This document shows, one piece after another, positions 55,434 through 64,000 of a stretch of 64,000 nucleotides of DNA. Source of the DNA: an uncultured Collinsella sp. GTDB lineage: Bacteria; Actinomycetota; Coriobacteriia; Coriobacteriales; Coriobacteriaceae. The notes beneath the pieces are model-generated. The model worked only from the letters and a program-made list of their open reading frames with translations, was not told the DNA's origin and did not search any database. The translations under genes were made by a program, and so were the position numbers. The stretch spans positions 6,242-70,241 of the forward strand of contig CABRHH010000013.1 in NCBI GenBank assembly GCA_902470695.1. The letters are read 5' to 3'. The stretch's first letter is position 1; each line of letters begins with the position of its first letter.

Positions 55434-56348
55434 ATGGTGCAGGAGTCCTTTCGGAGTCTGATTCGGGCGGAGGGTACTCGCCTGTATCGCGATCTTGCCT
55501 GGCGCCGCACGCGCGACCCCTACGAAATCTGGCTGTCGGAAGTGATGTTGCAACAGACGCAGGTGCCGCGGGTGGAGGGGCGCTGGCCCGAGTGGCTCGA
55601 GCGGTTCCCCAGCGTCTTCGCCCTGGCTGAGGCTTCCACGGGCGAAGTGCTCGCCGCCTGGCAGGGCATGGGCTACAACCGGCGTGCGCTGGCGCTCAAG
55701 GCGGCGGCAGAAGAGGTGGTGCGCACCTATGATGGGGTGTTTCCCACGGGCGTCAAGGAGCTCGTGGCGCTGCCCGGCATCGGACCGGCGACGGCGCAGG
55801 GCATTCGCTCGTTCGCCTTCGACCTTCCCGGCGTGTATTTGGAAACCAATGTACGGACCGTGTTTTTGCACCATCTGTTTCCCGAAGTGCCGGAGGTTCC
55901 GGACAAGGAGTTGGTTCCGCTTGTAGAGGCGGCCTGCCCGGCCGGGCGGGATATGCAGGGTGCAGGCGAGAAAGACGCTGGCGTATATGCGCGCCCACAG
56001 GATGCCGACGATACGCCGCGTGCCTGGTACTACGCATTGCTCGACTACGGCTTCTACCTGAAGAAGACCGTGCCCAACCCCTCTCGGCGCTCGAAAGCCT
56101 ATACACGGCAGTCGAAATTCGAAGGATCGCGGCGTCAGAAACGGGCAGCGGTGGTGCGGATGCTGCTCAATGCCCAGGTTTCGGCGTCCTCGGGGCTGGC
56201 GCTTTCCGAGGTATCCGAGCGCTTGGATGAGCTTGAGCGAGCTTCGGGGCGCGCGACGGTGGAGCGCGATGAGGTCCGCTCCATTCTGGATGATTTGGTA
56301 CGCGAGGGATTCTGCTGTGAGCAGGATGGCTCCTGGCGCATCGCGTAA
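55434..56348 (+). CDS. MutY-like adenine glycosylase family protein lacking the iron-sulfur cluster
   Basis: The protein has 304 residues. GAGGAGGC lies ahead of the ATG. The HhH-GPD core has EVMLQQTQVPRVEGRW (catalytic-side glutamate as in MutY), the GMGYNRRALALKAAA segment and the hairpin LPGIGPATAQGI. The expected catalytic Asp is replaced: the motif reads LETNVRTVFLHHLF instead of LDTNVRRV. The usual Cys-X6-Cys-X2-Cys-X5-Cys cluster is absent, replaced by a basic PNPSRRSKAYTRQSKF stretch. The C-terminal 70 residues look like a winged helix rather than a MutT-like domain. It could be a divergent glycosylase or a DNA-structure binding protein. Confidence 0.82.
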   Translation: MVQESFRSLIRAEGTRLYRDLAWRRTRDPYEIWLSEVMLQQTQVPRVEGRWPEWLERFPSVFALAEASTGEVLAAWQGMGYNRRALALKAAAEEVVRTYDGVFPTGVKELVALPGIGPATAQGIRSFAFDLPGVYLETNVRTVFLHHLFPEVPEVPDKELVPLVEAACPAGRDMQGAGEKDAGVYARPQDADDTPRAWYYALLDYGFYLKKTVPNPSRRSKAYTRQSKFEGSRRQKRAAVVRMLLNAQVSASSGLALSEVSERLDELERASGRATVERDEVRSILDDLVREGFCCEQDGSWRIA

Positions 56349-56423
56349 GCGCGTTCGTGCTGCTTTATGCTGAAAAATCCCTGTGTGCAGGCCATGTAAA
56401 ACGGGTAGATAGCTTTTGTGGAG

Positions 56424-56452
56424 TTGTTCCTTATTAGGAATGAATCTACAAT
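56424..56452 (+). promoter_or_regulatory. rubrerythrin promoter with operator-like dyad
   Basis: TTGTTC (56424-56429) and TACAAT (56447-56452) are exactly 17 bp apart. TTCCTTATTAGGAA (56427-56440) forms a near-perfect dyad overlapping the -35 and spacer, where a repressor would block RNA polymerase. A PerR-like regulator is one possibility. Confidence 0.6.
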
Positions 56453-56517
56453 AAGGATGCCGCCACGGTATGGTGTATCGCGGCGGTTCGTATCCTCACA
56501 CCGCACAAGGAGGGCAT

Positions 56518-57057
56518 ATGGATTTCGAGAACTCTCAGACCAAGAAGAACCTGGAGACCGCTTTCGCCGGCGAGTCCCAGGCCCACACCAAGTACCGCTA
56601 CTATGCGTCCAAGGCCAAGAAGGACGGCTACGTGCAGATCTCCAACATCTTCATGGAGACGGCTCTGAACGAGTCCGAGCACGCCAAGCTGTGGTTCAAG
56701 GAGCTGCATGGCGGTGCGGTGCCGGGCACGCTGGACAACCTGCGTGACGCCGCCGCTGGCGAGAACTACGAGTGGACCACCATGTACGACGAGTTCGCCA
56801 AGACCGCCGACGAGGAGGGCTTCACCGCCATCGCCGCCAAGTTCCGCGGTGTCGGTGCTGTTGAGAAGGCGCACGAGGAGCGCTACAACAAGCTTGCCGA
56901 GCGCGTTGAGAAGGGCGAGGTCTTCAACCGCGCTGGCGTGAAGGTGTGGAAGTGCCTGAACTGCGGCCACCTGCACGTGGGCCCCGAGGCGCCTGCCGCC
57001 TGCCCGGTGTGCGCTCATCCGCAGAGCTACTTCGAGGAGCAGGTCGTCAACTACTAA
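56518..57057 (+). CDS. rbr: rubrerythrin
   Basis: The protein has 179 residues from the ATG at 56518 (AAGGAGGG ahead). The ferritin-like four-helix domain has FAGESQAHTKYRYYA, ALNESEHAKLWF and GVGAVEKAHEERY, carrying the di-iron glutamates and histidine. The C-terminal rubredoxin-like domain has CLNCGHLHVG and CPVCAHPQSYF. Rubrerythrin reduces hydrogen peroxide in anaerobes. It has its own promoter and a terminator at 57096. Confidence 0.97.
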   Translation: MDFENSQTKKNLETAFAGESQAHTKYRYYASKAKKDGYVQISNIFMETALNESEHAKLWFKELHGGAVPGTLDNLRDAAAGENYEWTTMYDEFAKTADEEGFTAIAAKFRGVGAVEKAHEERYNKLAERVEKGEVFNRAGVKVWKCLNCGHLHVGPEAPAACPVCAHPQSYFEEQVVNY

Positions 57058-57095
57058 GGCGACGCCGCTGCATGCCGCCAGGCATACAGGATGGG

Positions 57096-57128
57096 AGCCG
57101 GTGCCGGCATATGTCGGCACCGGCTTTT
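57096..57128 (+). terminator. rubrerythrin terminator
   Basis: AGCCGGTGCCG (57096-57106) pairs with CGGCACCGGCT (57115-57125), followed by TTTT. The rest of 57129-57379 shows no gene. Confidence 0.88.
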
Positions 57129-57379
57129 TCATGGAGGGTGTCTGTCTGTATGATTTCTGCAAGCTATGAGATGGTTTGCGGCAAGGATCTTGACAGACCT
57201 CGCGCATCGACATGAGCGTTTCATATGCGCAGGTAGCATGGCGTATGAATGGTCGGACGATCTCTTTTTGAGCGGAAGCCTGCAAAGAAAGCGCGTTTCG
57301 ATTGACGTGCGTTCTCGAGGGGTCCATGCTAGTGCTCTCTTTCCTCGCACGTGCCTCCGCTCAAGGGGTGGATGTTCGT

Positions 57380-58048
57380 ATGGACCTGTTTATTGAAACG
57401 CCGCAGCAGGTGGCACGGCGCTCGGAGCGCTGGGAGCGGTTCGAAACCTATCGATCTGTCGACTCGGGATCTGGTGGCGGGCCGGTCAGGGTGCCGGAAG
57501 CGCATGGTGAGGGGGAGGTGCCGCCGTGCAGCGCCGTCCGTTCGCGCCGCACGGCGGCCTCATCAGGAGCTGATGATGCGCCATGCGTGCGGTCGGGTGC
57601 GGCGGCGGACGGCGATGCACCGCGTGGACGCTCGGGTTCGGCGCCGACGACGGGCGGGCCGCACGCGTCCCCGGACGGGGCGCCTGCGGTGCCCGATGCG
57701 GCGCGAGGCGCGTGCCCGGCTGCGATGGCGCCTGAGCAGGGGCCAGCGGCCGGGGCGCTCGATCTGGATGAGCCGGAGCCCTACTCGATTGCTGGCGAGG
57801 CCTACTGGCGGGAGCTTGCCTACGACAGGGGCCGTATGCGGCGTCGGAAGGCCATGCAGGCGATTCGGGTGCTTGCGTATATCGTATTGGCCCCGGTGGC
57901 GGTGGTGGCCGTGTTCATCGCCGCCTATGCGCTGACCTACGTGCTCAACGGTGCAACTCCCGACGAGCTGCTGGCTGCGCTGCGGAGCCTGGCGCTGCGC
58001 GCCGAAGGGTTGGTGGCAGAGTGGACGTCGATGCTGCCTGCAAGGTAG
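57380..58048 (+). CDS. single-pass membrane protein of unknown function
   Basis: The protein has 222 residues from the ATG at 57380 (AAGGGGTG ahead, though spaced a little far). A disordered Ala/Gly/Ser/Pro-rich and acidic N-terminus (about 20-140) leads to EAYWRELAYDRGRMRRRKAMQA and one strong membrane helix (about 168-193, VLAYIVLAPVAVVAVFIAAYAL), with a short helical tail. I do not recognise the family. It lies 87 bp before rmuC on the same strand. It may be a small envelope or division-associated factor; that is a guess. Confidence 0.5.
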   Translation: MDLFIETPQQVARRSERWERFETYRSVDSGSGGGPVRVPEAHGEGEVPPCSAVRSRRTAASSGADDAPCVRSGAAADGDAPRGRSGSAPTTGGPHASPDGAPAVPDAARGACPAAMAPEQGPAAGALDLDEPEPYSIAGEAYWRELAYDRGRMRRRKAMQAIRVLAYIVLAPVAVVAVFIAAYALTYVLNGATPDELLAALRSLALRAEGLVAEWTSMLPAR

Positions 58049-58134
58049 GGCGCCGGGATTTCTGCGCGAACATATGTCCGCGCAGTTCGGTATGATGGAG
58101 CTGATGAATTTTCGGCGGATGCGGGTGGTGTTGA

Positions 58135-59514
58135 GTGGATACGGGAATCGTTGCGATGGCGCTTGCCGGCGTGGTGTTGGTGGTCGTGATGCTGCTGGTC
58201 GCGGGCTGGCGCGGGGCGCGCGTGCAAGGAGCGGCGGCCATGCGCGAGCTGCAGGCGCTGCGCGGGGCGCTGGAAGAGGTCGGCGGCGCGCTCGACCAGA
58301 TGGGTGTGCAGGTGCGCGCGCTGCAGGACCGCACGTCTGCGCTCCAGCTTTCCGAGCAGCAGCGATTCGATGGCACCATGCGGTCGCTGGATCAGCTGGG
58401 TGTGCGCGTGGATGCATCGCGTCAGGAAAGCGTGCAGCGGCTCGACCGCCAGCGCGATGTGATGGAGGGGCGCATCGATGCTTTGCGTGAGACCGTGGAA
58501 CGGCAGCTGGGGGATATCCGCTCCGACAACGAGCGCAAGCTCGAGGCAATCCGCATGACGGTGGACGAAAAGCTGGCAGCCACGTTGAACGATCGCTTGG
58601 GTGCGTCGTTCAAGCAGGTAAGCGATCAGCTCGAGGCGGTGTATCGGGGGCTGGGCGACATGCAGAGCGTTGCGGCCGGCGTAGGGGATCTGAAGCGCGT
58701 CCTGTCGAATGTGAAGACGCGCGGCATCTTGGGCGAGGTGCAGCTGGGCGCTATCCTGGCTGACATCCTGGCGCCCGACCAGTACGCGCAGAACGTGGCA
58801 ACCAAGCCGGGCAGCTCGGAGCGGGTGGAGTTCGCCGTGAAGCTGCCGCAGGAGGTGGGAGGCCCCGTGTGGCTCCCCATCGACTCGAAATTCCCCGGCG
58901 ATACCTACGAGCATCTGCGCGATGCGATGGATGCGGGCGATGCGGCCGGTATCGCGCAGGCGCGCCGTGCGCTTGAGCAGGTCATCAAAGCTGAGGCGAA
59001 GGACATCTCCACCAAATATCTGAGCGTTCCGGAGACCACGAACTTCGGGATCATGTTCCTGCCGTTCGAGGGGCTGTATGCCGAGGTGGTCGATCGGCCC
59101 GGCCTGATCGAGTGCCTGCAGCGCGACTACCAGGTCAACGTTGCGGGCCCGTCAACCATGGCGGTGATTCTCAACAGCTTGCAGATGAGCTATCAGACGT
59201 TCGCGTTCCAGCGTCAGGCCGACGAGATCCAGCGGGTGCTGAGTGCGGTGAAGGCGGAATTCCCCAAATACCAAGCAGAGCTGCGCCGGGCGCTCAAGCA
59301 GATAGAGACGGCTGGGAAGACGGTGGACGGTATCATCAACACGCGCACGAACGTGATAGCGCGCAAGCTCAAGGGTGTCACCGCCATGGAGGACGAGGCG
59401 CTGGCGGTCGAGGTGCTGGGAATCGAGGCGGGCCCGGCCGCATCGGACGACGATGCGGCGGGCATCCACGAGGAGACGCCGGAATCCGGGCAAGCGGCGC
59501 TTGAGGGCGCATAG
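58135..59514 (+). CDS. rmuC: DNA recombination protein RmuC
   Basis: The protein has 459 residues from GTG; the ribosome site is weak. An N-terminal membrane helix (about 5-25) is followed by a long coiled-coil (about 35-165). The RmuC nuclease-like domain has NVKTRGILGEVQLG, the LPIDSKFPGDTYE motif (about 244-257) and NFGIMFLPFEGLYAEVV, the family's conserved core. A final acidic tail is variable. RmuC limits inversions at short repeats in other bacteria. It sits 23 bp before nth and two genes before mfd, a run of DNA-maintenance genes. Confidence 0.93.
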   Translation: MDTGIVAMALAGVVLVVVMLLVAGWRGARVQGAAAMRELQALRGALEEVGGALDQMGVQVRALQDRTSALQLSEQQRFDGTMRSLDQLGVRVDASRQESVQRLDRQRDVMEGRIDALRETVERQLGDIRSDNERKLEAIRMTVDEKLAATLNDRLGASFKQVSDQLEAVYRGLGDMQSVAAGVGDLKRVLSNVKTRGILGEVQLGAILADILAPDQYAQNVATKPGSSERVEFAVKLPQEVGGPVWLPIDSKFPGDTYEHLRDAMDAGDAAGIAQARRALEQVIKAEAKDISTKYLSVPETTNFGIMFLPFEGLYAEVVDRPGLIECLQRDYQVNVAGPSTMAVILNSLQMSYQTFAFQRQADEIQRVLSAVKAEFPKYQAELRRALKQIETAGKTVDGIINTRTNVIARKLKGVTAMEDEALAVEVLGIEAGPAASDDDAAGIHEETPESGQAALEGA

Positions 59515-59536
59515 CGAACGGGAGGGAATGCAGGAT

Positions 59537-60199
59537 ATGCCACGGGAGACGAATGCAGCCAAGCGGGAGCGCGCCATCGAGGTGTGCCGGCGGCTCAATG
59601 AGCGCTACGGACCGGTGGAGTGCTTTTTGGACCATGCCAACCCATTCCGCCTGGTGATTGCGGTGCTGTTGTCCGCCCAGACGACCGACGCCCAGGTCAA
59701 CAAGGTGACGCCGGCCCTGTTTGAGCGCTGGCCCACGCCGGAGGCGATGGCGCAGGCAACCTATGAGGAGCTGTCAGGCGTCATCAAGTCGCTGGGCTTT
59801 TACAAAACAAAGGCGAAGCACTGCATCGAGTGCGCGCAGATGATTGTCGCCGACTACGACGGTGTGGTTCCGGCCGACATGAAGGAGCTCGTCAAGCTGC
59901 CCGGCGTGGGGCGCAAGACGGCGAACATCGTGCTCAATGTGGGCTACGGCATCGTGGAGGGAATCGCGGTCGATACGCATGTCAACCGCATCGCCCATCG
60001 CCTCAAGCTGTCGCCCAAGACGCATGAGAAGGAACCGTTGAAAACCGAGCAGGATCTGCTGAAGATTCTGCCGAAGGAGTACTGGAACGACGTCAACCAC
60101 CAGTGGATCATGCTGGGGCGCGAGATCTGCGATGCGCGCAAGCCCCTCTGCGGGGAGTGTCCGCTGGCCGATATCTGTCCGAGTGCCCGGATGGGATAG
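59537..60199 (+). CDS. nth: endonuclease III
   Basis: The protein has 220 residues from the ATG at 59537; an in-frame ATG at 59528 sits too near GGAGGG. The HhH motif is LPGVGRKTANIVL with the catalytic lysine. VDTHVNRIAHRL carries the catalytic aspartate. The iron-sulfur site has CDARKPLCGECPLADIC (Cys-X6-Cys-X2-Cys-X5-Cys). It removes oxidised pyrimidines and cleaves the strand. It contrasts with the cluster-less MutY-like protein upstream. Confidence 0.97.
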   Translation: MPRETNAAKRERAIEVCRRLNERYGPVECFLDHANPFRLVIAVLLSAQTTDAQVNKVTPALFERWPTPEAMAQATYEELSGVIKSLGFYKTKAKHCIECAQMIVADYDGVVPADMKELVKLPGVGRKTANIVLNVGYGIVEGIAVDTHVNRIAHRLKLSPKTHEKEPLKTEQDLLKILPKEYWNDVNHQWIMLGREICDARKPLCGECPLADICPSARMG

Positions 60200-60308
60200 G
60201 ATGGAAGGCGTCGTAGTGTTTTGTAGCGTTTGAGCCCGGTCGGACGCTTGCCGCCCGACCGGATCGGGCGTCCGTCCGAGCGCCGGCCGGAACCGCCAGG
60301 GAGTTTCA

Positions 60309-63300
60309 ATGCTGATTCATCGCATAGCTGCACAACTGTATACGGACGATGCCCTGCAGACCGTGGAGGCCGCGCTCGATGCCGGCTCGGATGCCACGCT
60401 GGCGGTTTCGCAATCGGGGCGCACGCTCATGCTGGCGGCGCAGTTCGCCCGCCGGCCGCGCCCCACGGTCTACATCGTCTCGGGAGAGGACGCAGCGGAC
60501 CGCGCCGCGCGGGCGCTCGCGGCCTACGTGGGCGTCGGCCATGTCGCGCGTTTTCCGGAGCGCGCGGACTATCCTTGGAAAAGCGACCAGCCGGATGACG
60601 CCGTGGTCGCTTCGCGGTGCGCGGCGCTCGGCCGCATTGCGCGCGGGGAGGCCTGCATCATGGTCGCCTCGGCTCGTGCGTTGCTGCGCTGCGTGCCGCC
60701 GCGGGAAAGCGCCTACTGGACCTCGACGGTGCTGTCGGTGGGCGAGGAGATCCCGTTCGCATCGGTGCCCGAGCGGTTGGTGGGCATGGGGTACACGCGT
60801 TCCGATGACGCGGCGGCACCGGGACTGTTTCGCGTGCATGGCGATTCGGTCGATGTGTTTCCGGCGCAGGGTGCGGCACCGGTTCGCTTGGAGTTCTTTG
60901 GTGACGAGATCGACCGCATCCGTTCGATGGTGGCTTCGACGGGGCAGACCATCGGTGATGCCGAGTCGGTCGAGATCTTCCCGGTGCGCGAGCTCGCGCT
61001 AACCGATGAAGCGGTGCGCAGGATCTCGGCGGCGCTGTATCTGCCCGCTCAGGATGATAGCGAGCTGGCGGCCATGCTCGAGCTCGTGCAGGCCCGCGTG
61101 GTCACGCCCGAGCTCGACCGGTTCCTGCCGCTGCTGTACGAGCGCACGGTCAGCCCGCTTAGCCATGTGCATCCGGATGCGCTGGTGGTGCTGTCTGAGC
61201 CCCGTTCGCTGTTCGACGATTGCACGCGCGCCTACGATGACTTGGAGCGCCGGGCCAGCGAGGCGAAGGTGGCGCGTCTCGACGGGCTGTACGTGCGCCC
61301 GCAGGAGCTCGACTTCGGACGTCAGCAGCGCCTGAATTACGTGAGCCTTATTCGCGCGGGCGGTGCGGTGACTGCCGAGCTCAAGATCGAACAGCCCGGT
61401 TTGGCGGGCTCCGATACCCGGTTTCTCTCCCGTGTCCAGGAGGTCGTCAACAACCGATTCGCCTGTGTGTTCGCCGTCCCCGACCGCGGGGCCCGCGAAT
61501 CGATGGAGCTGTCGTTCACTGACGAGGGGATTGCGTTCGAAGAGTCCCTGCAGACGGCACCTGAAAACGAGGGGACGGTCGAGCGGGTTCCGCGAGCGGT
61601 TGTGAGCAAGCGCGAGGCCGATCAGCTCAACGCGCGTGCGATCGGTGACGCCGCCCCGGCGGTGCCGACCATCACGCGCGGACGCGTGACCTTTGTGGAC
61701 GCGCCCATCGCGTCGGGCGTGGTGGTGCCGTCGGCGCACCTCGCGGTGTTTTCCGTGGCCGACCTCAATGCGCGGATGGACGCCCGTCGCGGCAGGACCC
61801 GGCGGCGCGTCGACGTGACCGAGATCACCTTCCCCTTCAAGCCGGGCGACTACGTGGTCCATGCCACGCATGGCATCGCGCTGTTCTCCGAGATCGTGCG
61901 CCAGGAGGTTGCGGGTCGCGAGCGCGATTACTTCCTGCTGGAGTACGCGGGGGGCGACAAGCTCTATGTGCCGCTCGAGCAGGTCGATCGCGTGACGCGC
62001 TACGTGGGCCCCGATGGCGACAGCCCGCGCCTCACGTGCCTGAACACCGCCGATTGGGCGCGGGCGACCACGAAGGCGCGCAAAAGCGCCAAGAAGCTCG
62101 CGTTCGACTTGGTAGACCTCTACACCAGGCGCGCATCCATCACGGGGGTGCCCTGCCCGCCTGATAGCGCAGCGCAGGTGGAAATGGAGGAAAGCTTCCC
62201 GTACGAGCCGACGCGCGACCAGCTCGAAGCGATATATGACATCAAGGCCGATATGGAGGCGCCCAAGCCCATGGATCGCCTGCTGTGCGGCGACGTGGGT
62301 TTCGGCAAGACAGAGGTTGCGCTGCGTGCGGCCTTCAAATGCGTGGACGGCGGTCGCCAGGTCATGGTGCTGTGCCCCACGACGATTTTGGCCCAGCAGC
62401 ATTTCGAAACGTTTTTCGAGCGATTCGCGCCGTTCGGCGTGGAGGTTGAAGTGCTGTCGCGTTTCCGGACGCCGGCCCAGCAGCGCCGCGCCCTGGCAGC
62501 GTTTTCCGAAGGGCGCGTGGACGTGCTGATCGGCACGCATCGCCTGCTTTCGGCCGACGTGAACCCGCATGAACTGGGCCTGGTGATCATCGACGAGGAG
62601 CAGCGATTCGGCGTGCAGCACAAAGAGCAGCTCAAGAACCTGCGCGAGCAGATCGACGTGCTCACGCTGTCGGCGACACCTATCCCGCGCACCATGCAGA
62701 TGGCGATGAGCGGCGTGCGCGATATGAGCCTGATCGTCACGCCGCCCACCGGCCGCCGACCGGTCGCGGTGCATGTGGGCGAATACGACCCGGACGTGGT
62801 GAGCGCGGCGATCCGTCTTGAGATGGGGCGCGGGGGGCAGGTGTACTACGTGTCCAACCGCGTGAAAACGATCGACGAGGCGGTCGAGCGCGTGCACGAG
62901 GCGGCTCCGGAGGCCCGGGTGGGCGTGGCGCACGGCAAGATGAGCCCGCGCGAGGTTGAGGATGTGATGGTGCAGTTCGCCACCAAAAAGATCGATGTGC
63001 TGATCGCCACCACCATCGTGGAGAGCGGCATTGATAACGCGAGTGCGAACACGCTGATCATCGAGGACTCGCAGCGGCTTGGCTTGGCCCAGCTCTACCA
63101 GCTGAAGGGGCGTGTGGGGCGCTCGGCTACGCAGGCGTACGCGTACTTCATGTTCCCGGGGGAGATGCCGCTCACCGAGGAGGCCACCGCGCGCCTGACC
63201 GCGCTTTCGGAATTCCAGGAGCTTGGCAGCGGTATGCGCATCGCCATGAGGGACCTGGAGATCCGCGGTGCCGGTTCGCTGGTTGGCGCCGAGCAGCACG

Positions 63301-63887
63301 GCAACCTATCGAGTGTCGGCTTCGACCTATTCACGCAGATGCTGGGCCAGGCGGTTGCCGAGGCGCGCGGCGAGGGCGGCTCGGATGTCGAGCAGGCGGG
63401 GGTCGCCATCAACCTTTCAGCCGATTTCTATCTCGATGAGGAGTATGTGCCGGCGGTCGACAGGCGCGTCATGGTGTACCGCAAGCTTGCCGCGGCCGAC
63501 GAGCTTGCGGCGGTGGATGAGGTGCAGCAGGCGTGCGAGGAGGAGTTCGGCAAGCTGCCGGAGGCGGCGCAGAACCTTATGGATCGGGCACGCATCCGCA
63601 TCCGCGCCGACAGGCTGGGACTGGAAAGCGTGTCGTTGGTGGGCGGCAAACTCACCTATATAGGGGTGGACGTTCCCAAAGACATTGCGTTTGAACTGCG
63701 TGGCTCGCTGGGCGCCATCAACTTCCCCAAGACGCGCAAGTTCACGGTTCCCTACAAGGCCGGTGCTGGCGCGGGCAGCGGGTTGGGGCGCGGCATCAAC
63801 GCGGACGTGTCGAATGGCGGTGTAGGCGTTGTGCAGGCGGCTCTCGGGATTCTGACCAAGCTCGGCGCCAGCGGGGACGACGATTAG
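60309..63887 (+). CDS. mfd: transcription-repair coupling factor Mfd
   Basis: The protein has 1192 residues. The N-terminal UvrB-like module has LEFFGDEIDRIR. The RNA polymerase-interaction CarD-like domain has FKPGDYVVHATHGIALF (about 515). The helicase has Walker A LLCGDVGFGKTEVALRAA, DEEQ in VIIDEEQRFGV, TATPIP-like LTLSATPIPRT, and motif VI LKGRVGRS. The C-terminal TRCF domain is complete, with NFPKTRKF near the end. Mfd displaces stalled RNA polymerase and recruits UvrA. GGGAGTT precedes the ATG. After the stop, to 64000, only GC hairpin-like sequence is seen. Confidence 0.97.
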   Translation: MLIHRIAAQLYTDDALQTVEAALDAGSDATLAVSQSGRTLMLAAQFARRPRPTVYIVSGEDAADRAARALAAYVGVGHVARFPERADYPWKSDQPDDAVVASRCAALGRIARGEACIMVASARALLRCVPPRESAYWTSTVLSVGEEIPFASVPERLVGMGYTRSDDAAAPGLFRVHGDSVDVFPAQGAAPVRLEFFGDEIDRIRSMVASTGQTIGDAESVEIFPVRELALTDEAVRRISAALYLPAQDDSELAAMLELVQARVVTPELDRFLPLLYERTVSPLSHVHPDALVVLSEPRSLFDDCTRAYDDLERRASEAKVARLDGLYVRPQELDFGRQQRLNYVSLIRAGGAVTAELKIEQPGLAGSDTRFLSRVQEVVNNRFACVFAVPDRGARESMELSFTDEGIAFEESLQTAPENEGTVERVPRAVVSKREADQLNARAIGDAAPAVPTITRGRVTFVDAPIASGVVVPSAHLAVFSVADLNARMDARRGRTRRRVDVTEITFPFKPGDYVVHATHGIALFSEIVRQEVAGRERDYFLLEYAGGDKLYVPLEQVDRVTRYVGPDGDSPRLTCLNTADWARATTKARKSAKKLAFDLVDLYTRRASITGVPCPPDSAAQVEMEESFPYEPTRDQLEAIYDIKADMEAPKPMDRLLCGDVGFGKTEVALRAAFKCVDGGRQVMVLCPTTILAQQHFETFFERFAPFGVEVEVLSRFRTPAQQRRALAAFSEGRVDVLIGTHRLLSADVNPHELGLVIIDEEQRFGVQHKEQLKNLREQIDVLTLSATPIPRTMQMAMSGVRDMSLIVTPPTGRRPVAVHVGEYDPDVVSAAIRLEMGRGGQVYYVSNRVKTIDEAVERVHEAAPEARVGVAHGKMSPREVEDVMVQFATKKIDVLIATTIVESGIDNASANTLIIEDSQRLGLAQLYQLKGRVGRSATQAYAYFMFPGEMPLTEEATARLTALSEFQELGSGMRIAMRDLEIRGAGSLVGAEQHGNLSSVGFDLFTQMLGQAVAEARGEGGSDVEQAGVAINLSADFYLDEEYVPAVDRRVMVYRKLAAADELAAVDEVQQACEEEFGKLPEAAQNLMDRARIRIRADRLGLESVSLVGGKLTYIGVDVPKDIAFELRGSLGAINFPKTRKFTVPYKAGAGAGSGLGRGINADVSNGGVGVVQAALGILTKLGASGDDD

Positions 63888-64000
63888 AGAGAGGGTAGGT
63901 CTCCGGCTAAGCTTCCATGATATGTGTAGACCCCGTGGAGGCGGGGATTCCCGCCCCCGCGCCCGCCCGCCTCTGGCATCATGAATCCCTGCCGCGCGGC

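Overview
The window looks like a chromosomal segment of a high-GC, anaerobic, Gram-positive gut actinobacterium. My best guess is the Coriobacteriia (Collinsella/Olsenella type). This rests on GC-rich codon use, Gram-positive surface proteins with LPxTG-like anchors, a rubrerythrin gene, GluQ-type and DedA-type housekeeping genes, an IdeR/DtxR-like iron box and recurrent GGGGACGGGG repeats. No rRNA or species marker is present, so the genus is an inference. There is no prophage, integrase, transposase or CRISPR array.

Layout. (1) 1-8.8 kb is an accessory-looking stretch. It holds a zinc-ribbon membrane protein beside an SPFH/GYF protein (YdjI/virion-core type), two AlbA_2/RecG-like ATP-binding regulators, two paralogous AAA ATPases with C-terminal winged helices, and a cysteine-rich small protein. 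Four of these genes have their own short-repeat operator just upstream. (2) 8.9-24.6 kb is the most unusual region. A membrane SpoIIE-type phosphatase fused to an RsbW-like kinase domain is divergent from an operon-like run: a 2558-residue LPGTG-anchored surface protein, a 49-residue double-glycine peptide, a STAS anti-anti-sigma protein, two NHLM-type ABC transporters (one with a C39 leader peptidase), and an NTF2-like/LytTR regulator. The promoter region has two 11-bp direct repeats exactly 21 bp apart, the architecture expected for a LytTR target. (3) 24.7-30.3 kb has clpB, a 1.3-kb gene-free region with REP-like repeats and a 165-bp inverted-repeat element, then a 5'-nucleotidase. (4) 30.5-34.1 kb is a phnD-C-E-E phosphonate-type uptake operon. 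(5) 34.5-41.3 kb has an iron-box-linked membrane protein, gluQ, tRNA-Ser, a NYN nuclease, a TadA-glycerate kinase fusion, a DedA protein and the SRP RNA. (6) 41.6-54.4 kb has a Tat-exported wall-anchored phosphoesterase, a heterodimeric ABC exporter, an MFS transporter, queT behind a structured leader, a glycosyltransferase overlapping a LytS/LytR-type two-component system, and a small phosphodiesterase. (7) 54.5-64 kb has tRNA-Asp, an Rrf2 regulator, a cluster-less MutY-like glycosylase, rubrerythrin, a membrane protein, rmuC, nth and mfd, a run rich in DNA repair and oxidative-stress functions.

How it may work together: the 8.9-24.6 kb locus looks like a secreted-peptide system without peptide-modifying enzymes. 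The C39 transporter would cut the 49-mer after its Gly-Gly and export a roughly 22-residue, cysteine-free peptide. The peptide gene lies 2 bp after the giant wall protein gene, suggesting co-production. The phosphatase/kinase and STAS protein form a partner-switch module, and the LytTR protein is a plausible regulator of the 21-bp repeat promoter. All links between these parts are inference from gene order and motifs. Coordinates of starts were chosen from visible ribosome-binding sites.
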